NCBI GenBank assembly: GCA_963592435.1
Contig: CAVAWT010000003.1
Span: 28,091-92,090 of the forward strand
DNA length: 64,000 bases
DNA from: Phoenicibacter sp963592435
GTDB taxonomy: Bacteria; Actinomycetota; Coriobacteriia; Coriobacteriales; Eggerthellaceae
Reading direction: 5' to 3'
This document shows positions 44,084 to 53,330 of this stretch, piece after piece; position 1 is the stretch's first letter; every line of letters begins with the position of its first letter. The position numbers were made by a program, and so were the translations under genes. Below the pieces are notes generated by a model. The model was not told the origin of the DNA, did not search any database, and worked only from the letters and a program-made list of their open reading frames with translations.

Positions 44084-47000
44084 TTATTCGACGTAATCTC
44101 TATATCTTCTGTTGATTCTGTGTATGGTGTATACAAGTCCCACACTAAAGAGCAACGACAAGATGATGAGTCCAAGGGCGACGAAAACGAAATATTCATT
44201 CGAATTTGCAATTTGTGGCATAACTTTCACTAAGCCTGCGTCTTGCGTTGTCAGGTCAGTGAATGTAACGACCAAGTTCCCTTGATCATTAATTGACACT
44301 GCTTGGATGCTTCTGCCATCCTTTCCATCAACTCCGTTTTTACCAGCACTGCCAGTTGCTCCAGTTGCGCCAGTTGCTCCATCAGATCCTTTGATGACCC
44401 CTGATGAACCGTTAGCGCCACTCGCTCCGACAACTCCATCGTTGGAACTTGTGCCAGAAACGCCACTCAACGTTAATGTGTTGCGCCCGTCAGAACCACC
44501 AATCACCTCATTTGTGAAAGCGTTGGACTCTGCTGCTTCAGTGGCTGTCAGCGACTCGATCCATTCCTCCGATGTTCCAGTGTAGCCATTGTTAACCACC
44601 GTTTGGTATGCCGTTTCTGTCGTTGCTTTCTTGCCTGTCGACGTCAGACTTGCAATCCAAGAATCTTGATTCATAACATCTTTGTTGTTGTCAGAACTTG
44701 CGCATGTCTCTTTATAAACCGAATAACCTGCATTCAATCCCAAAGTTGATTCAAAAAGCTCAACTGCGCTATATTGATTGGAACTAAAATCAATGTTGTT
44801 CCACGTGAAATCTTTATTGTTGCTGAACAACGTTGACATCATTTGATTAATTAGCTCAAGATCCTTCTTTGCATAATCTGCAGTTGTTATGCAGTTCTTC
44901 ACTGCCTCGTTATATTCGCTCTCAGAAAGAATTGACACTTGCCCAACAATACCACTCAGTTGTTCACTCGACAATTTTGATGTCGCTTGCTCCAAGAACT
45001 CATTTGCAATTGAGCTATATGCAGCATATGCACCACCGTTATTTATGCATTTTTTATAGAAATCGTCTTTTGACAATGGTTTGATGTATTCTCCAGTTTG
45101 GCTAAGTGCACTAACATAAACATAATAGGCACCGCTCAAATCTGCACTTCCGCTTGCATATGGATCTTTAGCGAGATATTCCTTTTCTGACATAATTTTG
45201 CCAGCCACTGCATTTGCGCAGTAAAGGTCATATGCTGATTTGCCAATTTGCTGTTTATACCATTGCTCAAAAGTGCCTGTGAAGCCATTTGATTTTGACA
45301 AATTATAGGCAGCTTGTGCATTCGAACCAAAAACTGTGTTTGCCCAGTTATCGAGAGAAGCTTTGTAGCCCTTTGATGCGTTGTTCTCATACGCTGTGAC
45401 TGACTTTGCTTGACTGATGCCAAGAATCATGTTGCACCATTCAATCTCAGTCCCAACGAACTGTCCACTTTCGACACAGAGCTGATAAGCTGACTTACCA
45501 GAAGCTCCTTTTAAGCTTTCCAGCCACTCAACAACAGTGCCTTTAAAGCCATTTTTCAAAGCTTGCTGATAGGAAGAATTTCCAGTGTCTCCTTGTTCGC
45601 CCTTCTCGCCTTTGTCGCCAGTTTCGCCTTTATCTCCGGTTTCACCTTTGTCGCCAGTTTCGCCTTTGTCGCCGGTTTCGCCTTTGTCGCCGGTTTCACC
45701 TTTATCTCCAGTTTCTCCTTTGTCGCCGGTTTCACCTTTGTCGCCGGTTTCACCTTTATCGCCAGTTTCACCTTTATCTCCGGTTTCACCTTTGTCGCCA
45801 GTTTCACCTTTATCACCGGTTTCACCTTTATCTCCGGTTTCACCTTTATCTCCTGTTTCACCTTTGTCGCCAGTTTCACCTTTATCTCCGGTTTCACCTT
45901 TGTCGCCAGTTTCACCTTTATCACCGGTTTCACCTTTATCTCCGGTTTCACCTTTATCTCCTGTTTCACCTTTGTCGCCAGTTTCACCTTTATCTCCGGT
46001 TTCACCTTTGTCGCCAGTTTCACCTTTATCACCGGTTTCACCTTTATCTCCAGTTTCACCTTTGTCTCCGGTTTCACCTTTATCTCCGGTTTCACCTTTG
46101 TCGCCGGTTTCACCTTTATCACCGGTTTCACCTTTGTCACCGGTTTGGCCTTTATCGCCCTTTTCACCTTTGTTTATGTCGGTGTAGATGTGAGTAACAG
46201 GTGTTGGATTAGCGCTCTCGATGCCTTTTAGAGTGCCAGCAGTTTTTGAACAATGCACGGTATATGACATCATCTTGCCAACAACAGCCGTGTCTTCTGA
46301 CGGCTCAAATGTGTAGGAAATCGTACCGTCACTTGCAATGTTGCTGTTACTAATCTGGAAATTGTCAGTTACTGCTTCCCAATCACTCTTTGTCCCCTCA
46401 TCTCTTTGATAGATTTTATATTGGAGCTGATCATTTGTCGGGAACTCACGATTTGACCCATCATTTTCTGGCAATTTCCACTTCAGCGTCATTTGAACCT
46501 TGCCAGACTTGCTCTTGCTCTGCACTGCTTCTTTCATAACAACAGATGCTGGCGGTGCAGTGACGTTCCTCAGGACATAATACATAACAGGACATTGAAC
46601 AACTTCATTGTTGTCTTTTCCTTTTGTTCCAGTTTGAATTCCTCCAACTGCTCCTGCCCACTGAAACTTGAAATTCTTGACAGTTTGTTCAGAATTTGCA
46701 TTACCTGCAATTGCATCTTTCATCTCAATTCCACCGACAACATATGCATTTAATGTCGATTCAGACTGGGAGTCACCACCAGTACTACCATACATATGAG
46801 TAGTGCTCGCTTTTATTCCTATTGTCCAACTGCCACTACCAGCAGCTTGTTGGTCGCCTCCGGCTTGTTCGGGTAGCGGTTCATCCATCGCGTCTATATC
46901 CCCATTCTCACGTATATCTCTCAACAGCTCCTCCATTGGTGGCTGTCCTCCTATTGAGCTTTTAAATTTAACATATCCACTGATGTTAAATCCATTTGAT

Positions 47001-50000
47001 GTTGACCAGTTGTAGTTCATTGATGAACTTCTGGAGATCTCCATCTGTGTGTTTCCACCATTGTGAGGCAAATCAATCCATGTTGGACTTGCTGTGAAGC
47101 CTGCCAACGTCCTTTTTCCTGCTTCACTCGCTGATGAACCACTCGCGAAACCAACCCAAGAATCTTTACCTTCAAGGAAATTAGAACAACCAAGGTCGTT
47201 TAAGTAATAAAATGGATTTCCGTTGCTGTTTTTGAGTGAGTTTTCTTCAATTTTTTGCAATTTAACAACGCTCTCGTTTTTGGACGCATCACCGCGTATG
47301 TCCACAAAGTTGTTGTAAATGTCAACAAAATCGTTATAGTCTTCTATGCTCATCTTTGAATAAACTGGCGCTGAAGGTGCCAAAACGGTCATTGTTTCTT
47401 TGCCTGTTTTAGAATTTTTAATTCTATATTTATAAACCATCACAGGCACTCTTCTCACAACAACTGAAGTCGAGCCATAAGGATTCACTTTTCTCGCAAA
47501 ACTAACCCCCCTGCTCTTTGTCCAACTGCTACTCCAGTTGCCTACCCATCCTGCTGAACCTCCAACCGATCTCCAAAGAGTTTCTGGGATCATGTCCGTT
47601 GTTTTGTCATAAGTTATCGATACTGCATAGGAGTGCGACCAAGTCTTGCTGTCTGTCGTCTGGTCAAAACTGACTGTTTCGATATATTGAGACCATCCAT
47701 CTGGATAATCAAACTCGTCAAAATAGGGTGTTCCTTGAATGACGGCAGTCGTCTCAGGGTCTGAATAGGTGATGCCAACACCTTCATATTCAAGGTCCAC
47801 ACCGTCATCTCCAATGTCTAACGAAACAATTTCAGCGCTAAATCTGTTTTCGATATCAGCATCGGTGCAATGAACAGTCATCGTTGGATGATTTACATAA
47901 TCATTGGAATAATAGGCTGTTGCATCATTGTACGTGGTGATGTTTCCTTTGCTATCCGTCACGTCATCTGCATAAACGCCACCAATGCACATCGAACCAA
48001 TCGAGTCGTCGTGTTTGCCCGTTTCTTTAAAGCCAAGCAATATCATCAATTGTTGACGATTGTTAGTGTTTTTGTCGAAGTTGCCTGCAACAACTGATTG
48101 AATATAGAGATCCGAAAAAATAGTTCCTCTGTAATCACCACATTGATTGTCAGCATTAGTGAAATAATATGGCACATGACCACCTGTTATCGATCCGCTC
48201 TGATCAAAATTAAACACTGTTCCGTCAACAAAAAGCGCATTCGGTTGATTTGCGCCATTCACAGCGAAAAACTCAACGCCACACCTTGGCAGAATTCTGT
48301 TCTCAGAACTCTGACTCCTCTGTGACCATCCTGACGACTCACGCGTAACATCAAACATCGAATTCGACAATTGATCGTTTGTGCCAGTCCACATTGTCAT
48401 CAGATAATGAGTTTTGTCAAAACCATCCCATGGGTTTCCCCAACTAATCGTTGAACCCAGATCTCTGTTTCCTTCGTGGTAGCTCTTTAGATACCACTTA
48501 TAACCACATACCGCAATCTCATCGACGCCATCGCCATTTGCATCCCCGACAGATAGACCAGGTTGGCGTGTTGTCGTCCAGAAAATTTGCTCATTGTCGC
48601 TTCCTCTGCAATCACCAACGACATAATCACCATGCGACTTGTTTAAAACGTCACCTGTCTTACCACCTGATTTTCCATAACAAACAGAAAGGTAGGGGCA
48701 ATACTTACGCATGTTTGCATAATCTTTTGTCTCGACTCGCCCAACAGAAGTGACAACAACAAGGTCATCAATCCCGTCTCCTGTCACGTCGCCTGAGTCA
48801 ATTGTGCAAGTCAATTTATCATAGAGGCTGTTGCTTTTCTCCCAAGCTTTGGTCGTGCCAGAACTCTCTCCACCATATTCATAATCTGGATGAATGGCAC
48901 TTGCGTTCAAATTCGACTTGACAGGATTGTCCATGCTTGACCAATTGATTTCAAATAGCCCCACGTCATCAGTTGTGCCACTGCCATGCCCAGCAAAATA
49001 AACGACGACTGAATCTGTTTTATTTCCATAATAATCACCAGCTGTGATTGACATGAAGTTCAAATTTTCGGAGTTAAAAGCAGTGTCAGAAATGCTGTCC
49101 CAGTTATATGTCCCGAGATAGACCCTGTTTGAAGGCTTCTTTAAAGTGTAATCATACATCCATGTGTAAACATCCATCTCGTTGTCGTTTTTCGGATAAC
49201 CTGAGACATATGCAACACAATCTTTTCTTGTTCTGTCACCGTGTGGATTAAAAGCGACAGCTCTTGTCAATGAATAGAACTGTCCATTTGTGCTGTCATT
49301 TTGGGGAAAGTCATAAGCCTTTTCAAAGTTTGACTCTGTTTTATACATTTTTTGTCCATAAAACGTTTCTGATCTCGTTTGGTCTTCGTTTGCTAAAGGA
49401 GTTCTGTTGAAATAAACGCCATTCCATGAACGAACTGAGCTTTTAAAAGTGTCAAACACATGAGCGGACACGCCATCTTTCCATGTGTTTTGGATGAAAC
49501 AAAGTTCATTCATTGGGTTTTGAAGCACAGAATGCAAATTACCGCTTGCATCTTTTTCTGCCCATGGGTTGTCTTGTGACTTCACGGCGGCATCATAATC
49601 GTCATTCTGAACCTTTGAAGACATCATGTCCCTAAATTCTGTTGAGTCAGCAAAATCGTCTGCCGCCTTGGCCTTGTCCAAATCCGATGCGTCAGCAGTC
49701 TCTTCTTTTAACTTATTTGCTGTCTCTGTTGCTTTTTTAAGTGACTCAGCTTTGTCTTGAGTTGCGTTAGACGATGTTGACGATGAAGCAGACTCCGAGC
49801 TGTCACTGCTTGCTGTCGCCTTGTCGACTTCAACAGTTTCTCCTGCCGCATTTACGACAACGGTTTGATCTGTTGAGTCATTTGATTTAAGATTTGTGTC
49901 CACCTGCGACTTAGCAAAGTCCTCAACAACCTTAACATCTTGCTGTGCACTGGATGCGGTCGTTACGGTAGAAGCATCTGCATTGCTCTCAGGACGTGCA

Positions 50001-50107
50001 TAAGCTTCCTTGCTAACTGGCATCATTGACATCACCAGTGCGAAAGCGAAAAACACGCTCAGAGCTTTCTTTGGAAGGGAAAACCCTCTTCCTCTTTCAA
50101 CCCTCAT
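44084..50107 (-). CDS. Giant surface protein B, paralogue of A
   Basis: 2007 residues, the same domain order as protein A and strong similarity over most of its length; the signal peptides differ by few residues. FG-GAP loops 'GDVTGDGIDDLVV' and 'GDANGDGVDEIAV' are present. Differences are concentrated in two places. At about 823-846 the Gly-rich stretch of A is replaced by 'TTDMIPETLWRSVGG'. At about 1038-1100 it has a longer acidic insert containing 'MEELLRDIRENGDIDAMDE'. The collagen-like region (about 1313-1506) is longer and uses GDK-GET triplets. The C-terminus has 'QIANSNE' instead of 'QIANTGE' before the membrane helix. A second copy by tandem duplication, then divergence, is the simplest reading. 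Confidence 0.9.
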   Translation of the reverse strand: MRVERGRGFSLPKKALSVFFAFALVMSMMPVSKEAYARPESNADASTVTTASSAQQDVKVVEDFAKSQVDTNLKSNDSTDQTVVVNAAGETVEVDKATASSDSSESASSSTSSNATQDKAESLKKATETANKLKEETADASDLDKAKAADDFADSTEFRDMMSSKVQNDDYDAAVKSQDNPWAEKDASGNLHSVLQNPMNELCFIQNTWKDGVSAHVFDTFKSSVRSWNGVYFNRTPLANEDQTRSETFYGQKMYKTESNFEKAYDFPQNDSTNGQFYSLTRAVAFNPHGDRTRKDCVAYVSGYPKNDNEMDVYTWMYDYTLKKPSNRVYLGTYNWDSISDTAFNSENLNFMSITAGDYYGNKTDSVVVYFAGHGSGTTDDVGLFEINWSSMDNPVKSNLNASAIHPDYEYGGESSGTTKAWEKSNSLYDKLTCTIDSGDVTGDGIDDLVVVTSVGRVETKDYANMRKYCPYLSVCYGKSGGKTGDVLNKSHGDYVVGDCRGSDNEQIFWTTTRQPGLSVGDANGDGVDEIAVCGYKWYLKSYHEGNRDLGSTISWGNPWDGFDKTHYLMTMWTGTNDQLSNSMFDVTRESSGWSQRSQSSENRILPRCGVEFFAVNGANQPNALFVDGTVFNFDQSGSITGGHVPYYFTNADNQCGDYRGTIFSDLYIQSVVAGNFDKNTNNRQQLMILLGFKETGKHDDSIGSMCIGGVYADDVTDSKGNITTYNDATAYYSNDYVNHPTMTVHCTDADIENRFSAEIVSLDIGDDGVDLEYEGVGITYSDPETTAVIQGTPYFDEFDYPDGWSQYIETVSFDQTTDSKTWSHSYAVSITYDKTTDMIPETLWRSVGGSAGWVGNWSSSWTKSRGVSFARKVNPYGSTSVVVRRVPVMVYKYRIKNSKTGKETMTVLAPSAPVYSKMSIEDYNDFVDIYNNFVDIRGDASKNESVVKLQKIEENSLKNSNGNPFYYLNDLGCSNFLEGKDSWVGFASGSSASEAGKRTLAGFTASPTWIDLPHNGGNTQMEISRSSSMNYNWSTSNGFNISGYVKFKSSIGGQPPMEELLRDIRENGDIDAMDEPLPEQAGGDQQAAGSGSWTIGIKASTTHMYGSTGGDSQSESTLNAYVVGGIEMKDAIAGNANSEQTVKNFKFQWAGAVGGIQTGTKGKDNNEVVQCPVMYYVLRNVTAPPASVVMKEAVQSKSKSGKVQMTLKWKLPENDGSNREFPTNDQLQYKIYQRDEGTKSDWEAVTDNFQISNSNIASDGTISYTFEPSEDTAVVGKMMSYTVHCSKTAGTLKGIESANPTPVTHIYTDINKGEKGDKGQTGDKGETGDKGETGDKGETGDKGETGDKGETGDKGETGDKGETGDKGETGDKGETGDKGETGDKGETGDKGETGDKGETGDKGETGDKGETGDKGETGDKGETGDKGETGDKGETGDKGETGDKGETGDKGETGDKGETGDKGETGDKGETGDKGETGDKGETGDKGETGDKGETGDKGEKGEQGDTGNSSYQQALKNGFKGTVVEWLESLKGASGKSAYQLCVESGQFVGTEIEWCNMILGISQAKSVTAYENNASKGYKASLDNWANTVFGSNAQAAYNLSKSNGFTGTFEQWYKQQIGKSAYDLYCANAVAGKIMSEKEYLAKDPYASGSADLSGAYYVYVSALSQTGEYIKPLSKDDFYKKCINNGGAYAAYSSIANEFLEQATSKLSSEQLSGIVGQVSILSESEYNEAVKNCITTADYAKKDLELINQMMSTLFSNNKDFTWNNIDFSSNQYSAVELFESTLGLNAGYSVYKETCASSDNNKDVMNQDSWIASLTSTGKKATTETAYQTVVNNGYTGTSEEWIESLTATEAAESNAFTNEVIGGSDGRNTLTLSGVSGTSSNDGVVGASGANGSSGVIKGSDGATGATGATGSAGKNGVDGKDGRSIQAVSINDQGNLVVTFTDLTTQDAGLVKVMPQIANSNEYFVFVALGLIILSLLFSVGLVYTIHRINRRYRDYVE
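45580..46172 (-). repeat. 18-bp collagen-like tandem repeat, gene B
   Basis: About 30 units encode Gly-Asp-Lys Gly-Glu-Thr. Synonymous variants of the unit (ATCTCC, GTCGCC, ATCACC followed by GG, AG or TG) show a higher-order pattern: six units (108 bp) at 45773-45880 recur exactly at 45881-45988 and for three further units at 45989-46042. Confidence 0.95.
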
Positions 50108-50162
50108 AACTGCCTCCTTCTTTAAACTTTATAAAACAATACAATAAAACTACATAAAATGG

Positions 50163-50171
50163 ATTATACCA
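50163..50171 (-). promoter_or_regulatory. Extended -10 promoter of giant surface protein B
   Basis: TGGTATAAT on the minus strand about 56 bases before the ATG, matching the promoter of protein A. The AT-rich 322-bp space to the lipase gene holds this, the lipase promoter at 50353-50382, and nothing else I can recognise. Confidence 0.6.
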
Positions 50172-50352
50172 TATCGATCACGATTAATCTCTATAAATTG
50201 ATAAAAAAATTAAAAATTTAAAAGATTGGTTTATTATAAAGAAAATGAGCCCCTGCCCTTGGAAGCAAGCAAAATCGCTACAACTCTATTTTGCCATACT
50301 TTCAACGCTGTTTTCTCGATTAATGCAAACAAAAATCATGAAATTAAGGAAG

Positions 50353-50382
50353 TTGTCGGAACTCATTTTAATGGTGTATCAT
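50353..50382 (+). promoter_or_regulatory. Putative promoter of the SGNH hydrolase gene
   Basis: TTGTCG (50353-50358), 18-bp spacer, TATCAT (50377-50382), about 48 bases before ATG 50430. Confidence 0.5.
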
Positions 50383-50429
50383 AATAAGTAATAAGATTTA
50401 TGCTGATTAAGCCTTCAAGGGGTGAAATT

Positions 50430-51293
50430 ATGAAGAAAATTTTATGCATTGGCATCTGTGCAATTCTTGCCCTATCTGGAATTTCATTTGCTTGCTTTGC
50501 AACACTGCAAGCAAAGGGAGCTTCGACAGAACCGCCAGTCTATCTCGCACTTGGCGACAGCATTTCTTATGGCTACACAGTCGATGCAGGACAGAGAACC
50601 GACACTTGCTTTGTTCGCATGTTGGCAGAGAACAAAGGCTTAAACGCAATCAATGAATCTATTTCTGGCAACGAAGCACCAGACGTGATTGAACAACTAA
50701 ACTCTGGCGAGCTTGACGAAACGATTAAAAAAGCTTCCATCGTCACTCTCACCATCGGCGGAAACGACATGATGGAGGTTCTCTACCAGAAAACAGCAGA
50801 CGCTTATAACTCCACTTGGTCGGCAAGCATAACCGCAGATGACGTCAGCAGTATGCTTATGAATAATCCAGACTGGAAATTGATGCTTGCTCTTGGAATT
50901 GCGCTTAATGGAATTGATACTTCAACTGAATTTACAACAGCCCTTTCTGACTTTATTGATAATGTTAACACGATAACTTCCTACATTAAGGGCAAAAATT
51001 CGTCTGTTAAAATTTATCTAGCAACACAATATGACCCTTATCAGCATTTTTCGGGGACCTACGCATCATACACACAAAACATTGGTAAATGCCTTGCAAA
51101 AATGAGACAAGCAGAAATCGATAATCAGACAACAGGACAATATGAAAGTGTTGATGTCTACACTGCGTTCCAAGGAAACTCTGCTACATATTGCTATGCT
51201 TCAGAAGACCCACTTGTTTTCGACTTCCATCCCAATGAGGCAGGTCATGCTGCAATTGCGCAATGCTTTATTGATGCTGTCACTGTCGACTAA
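50430..51293 (+). CDS. Secreted SGNH/GDSL-family hydrolase
   Basis: 287 residues from ATG 50430, which has AAGGGGTG nearby and begins a clear signal peptide (about 1-30); the in-frame ATG 50400 adds ten unlikely residues. Block I 'LALGDSISYG' with the catalytic Ser, 'TIGGNDMMEVL' for block III and 'DFHPNEAGH' with the Asp/His pair are in the right order. Family knowledge: esterases and lipases acting on lipids, acylated sugars or peptidoglycan O-acetyl groups. It is a single plus-strand gene between the surface proteins and minus-strand housekeeping genes, so its substrate is open. Confidence 0.9.
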   Translation: MKKILCIGICAILALSGISFACFATLQAKGASTEPPVYLALGDSISYGYTVDAGQRTDTCFVRMLAENKGLNAINESISGNEAPDVIEQLNSGELDETIKKASIVTLTIGGNDMMEVLYQKTADAYNSTWSASITADDVSSMLMNNPDWKLMLALGIALNGIDTSTEFTTALSDFIDNVNTITSYIKGKNSSVKIYLATQYDPYQHFSGTYASYTQNIGKCLAKMRQAEIDNQTTGQYESVDVYTAFQGNSATYCYASEDPLVFDFHPNEAGHAAIAQCFIDAVTVD

Positions 51294-51328
51294 GCAAAAA
51301 TAACAGATATGGCGTGGAGACTTTTCTG

Positions 51329-51832
51329 TCAGTCTTGTTTCTCAGGAATTTTTGAGATAACGACAACGTTGCCATGTTCGGTGAGGATTTCTTGCAAATC
51401 CTTCGCTTTCAAAAAGACTGTTGCTGTGTTGTCATTGGGATGCACCCCAATAAGCCCGTCATCTTTTAAGAAATCTTCGTCCATGAAGAATTGCACATCT
51501 TTTTCATCGTTGTTTAGAATTCCAAAAGGAGATACAGCGCCAGCATAGAGGTCAAGTTTTTCTTTAAGCTCATCTTCGCCACAAAACTTCAAAGGGCGCG
51601 TTTCGTTCATTTTTCGGAAAGCTTTCAAGTCAAGGCGCTTGTTTCCACGAACTGTCACGAGATAATAATTGTTCTTTTTGTCATCGCGCAAAAACAAATT
51701 TTTAGCGTCCGCCTCTTTATGAGGAATTTCAACATCTTGCAGCTCTTCCATTGTCCAAACGGCGCCATGTTCCACTGGCTCAAATTCAATGTTTTTGCTC
51801 GCTAGAAAATCGTATACTCCTTGCTTATCCAT
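51329..51832 (-). CDS. prdX: Prolyl-tRNA deacylase (ProX/YbaK-type editing protein)
   Basis: 167 residues. 'EFEPVEHGAVWTMEEL', 'AKNLFLRDDKKNNYYLVTV' and 'GAVSPFGILNN' plus 'GVHPNDNTATV' identify the free-standing INS/ProX editing domain. Family knowledge: it hydrolyses Ala-tRNA(Pro) formed by prolyl-tRNA synthetase, keeping translation accurate. It is on the minus strand, convergent with the SGNH hydrolase and 94 bp after the methyltransferase gene. Confidence 0.95.
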   Translation of the reverse strand: MDKQGVYDFLASKNIEFEPVEHGAVWTMEELQDVEIPHKEADAKNLFLRDDKKNNYYLVTVRGNKRLDLKAFRKMNETRPLKFCGEDELKEKLDLYAGAVSPFGILNNDEKDVQFFMDEDFLKDDGLIGVHPNDNTATVFLKAKDLQEILTEHGNVVVISKIPEKQD

Positions 51833-51926
51833 ATTGACCTTTCCTCACTTAATCAAATTAATGTCAATAATTTATTATTGCATAAATCATGAGAAACCAT
51901 TCAAATCTGTGAGACGCAACTAAGGG

Positions 51927-53210
51927 CTAGCCCTTCCTCGTCAAACTAACAACTGTCTCAATGTGATGTGTTTGTGGAAACATGTCGACTGGTGTCACTT
52001 TTTCGAGAGAATATCCTGCACTGCATAGTTTCTGCAGATCGCGAGCCAAAGTCATCGGATCGCAAGAAACATAAACGATCTGTTTTGGCGATTTTTTAAT
52101 GAGAGATTTAATGACACCCTTGTTAAGCCCGCATTTCGGAGGGTCAACGACGCAAGCATCAAAGTTGTCGAGCGATGGCAAAGCTCTCTCAACCTCATCG
52201 CAAACGATCTTTGCTTTCAAATTGTTCTTTTCTAAGTTGACTTTCAGATCTCTAGTGGACGAGCCTGCTAACTCAACACCAACAACGCCAAAACCTTCCT
52301 TTGCTAATGGGAGAGTGAAGGTGCCTGCCCCACAATATAAATCGACAACCTTCTCAGGAATTAGGGAAGAGGGATTAGAGATTAGGGAGGAAATAACATG
52401 CTGTTGGAGAACTTCAGCCTGAGAAGTGTTAACCTGAAAAAACGAAGGAGCTGAGAGCTGATATCTAAATCCCTGCAACTTTTCAGACCACGTTGGAGCA
52501 CCGTCCAAAACCTCAACTTGCTTAATCTTGCGAGTTTTGCCTTCGCTTGCAATTATTCTAACAATCGATGTGACATCCAAGGCATCCGAGATTATTTTTG
52601 CGACCTCATGCCGTGGAAACCACCCTGGCGTTGTCCACAGTGCAACTTGTGTCTCATTTGTTCGATCACTATGGCGCACTCCAACTCTAAAAAGCCCATA
52701 ATCCTGCCCGTGCAGTGCAAACTTCAAAGCACCTGCCAGTGCCTTTGGAGCACCTTCAATGCTTTTGTGCGCAAGTGGAAAACTGTTTACCTCCACAAAT
52801 TCATTTGAAGACTGATCAATCATTCCAATTTGGGAGTTAGCATATGCTAACTCGATTTTGTTTCTATAGTTCCATTCAGCCTCGCTTGCAACAACGTTTT
52901 TCAGCACTTTATCGACAATGTCTTCTTTAAATTTTGCATTTCTCAGCAACGCATCTCTGACGATTGCCTTCTTTTCCCTCAATTGAACTTCATAGGGCAA
53001 ATCTGCCCAGTTTGCACCAGGAATCGAGTCAGCTTTGACGTTTCGAGAAACAATTCGGGCTGTGCAATAGCGGTCAAAGTCCTCCACCACCTCCACTTCA
53101 CACACTTCCCTTGGCACACCACCAAACACAAAGGCTGTTTTTCCTGAGTTAAGCTTCGCAACAGCTCCTTTGCCATACGCCATTCGCAATATGTCAACTT
53201 TTTCCTTCAC
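51927..53210 (-). CDS. rlmD: TrmA/RlmD-family 23S rRNA (uracil-5-)-methyltransferase
   Basis: 427 residues. An N-terminal TRAM-like RNA-binding domain (1-58, 'GKGAVAKLNSGKTAFV'), a middle domain, and a Rossmann methyltransferase with 'VVDLYCGAGTFTLPLA', 'VVDPPKCGLN' and the nucleophile region 'VYVSCDPMTLARDL'. Family knowledge: SAM-dependent m5U formation in rRNA or tRNA. The iron-sulphur cysteines of enterobacterial RlmD are not seen in the N-terminal part. A translated heptamer repeat (52357-52391) adds 'SSLISNPSSLIPE' just before the SAM motif. Exact target (U747, U1939 or tRNA U54) cannot be decided. Confidence 0.9.
   Translation of the reverse strand: MKEKVDILRMAYGKGAVAKLNSGKTAFVFGGVPREVCEVEVVEDFDRYCTARIVSRNVKADSIPGANWADLPYEVQLREKKAIVRDALLRNAKFKEDIVDKVLKNVVASEAEWNYRNKIELAYANSQIGMIDQSSNEFVEVNSFPLAHKSIEGAPKALAGALKFALHGQDYGLFRVGVRHSDRTNETQVALWTTPGWFPRHEVAKIISDALDVTSIVRIIASEGKTRKIKQVEVLDGAPTWSEKLQGFRYQLSAPSFFQVNTSQAEVLQQHVISSLISNPSSLIPEKVVDLYCGAGTFTLPLAKEGFGVVGVELAGSSTRDLKVNLEKNNLKAKIVCDEVERALPSLDNFDACVVDPPKCGLNKGVIKSLIKKSPKQIVYVSCDPMTLARDLQKLCSAGYSLEKVTPVDMFPQTHHIETVVSLTRKG
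52357..52391. repeat. Heptamer repeat inside rlmD
   Basis: Five 7-mers in a row: GGAATTA GGGAAGA GGGATTA GAGATTA GGGAGGA. The same kind of unit occurs at 2560-2580 in the first surface gene. It is translated without disturbing the frame. Confidence 0.65.
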
Positions 53211-53245
53211 TTCTTCATTTTATCAAGTTAACAAGACAAAAAAGA

Positions 53246-53271
53246 AGACCTGAAAGAAAACTTTCAGGTCT
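53246..53271 (-). terminator. Terminator of agcS copy 1
   Basis: Perfect 11-bp stem AGACCTGAAAG with CTTTCAGGTCT, 4-base loop, then TTCTTTTTTG on the minus strand. Confidence 0.85.
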
Positions 53272-53330
53272 AGCTTTTGAATCGAATCGTCCTTGAAAAC
53301 ATCTAAATTAGACGTTTTTAAACGCAAACT

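Noticed and set aside
45580..46172. CRISPR-like regular repetition
   Set aside because: Units are contiguous 18-mers without unique spacers and encode Gly-X-Y triplets in frame.
45563..46231. Plus-strand frames of about 200 codons in the second collagen array
   Set aside because: Same reason: antisense shadows of an 18-bp repeat.
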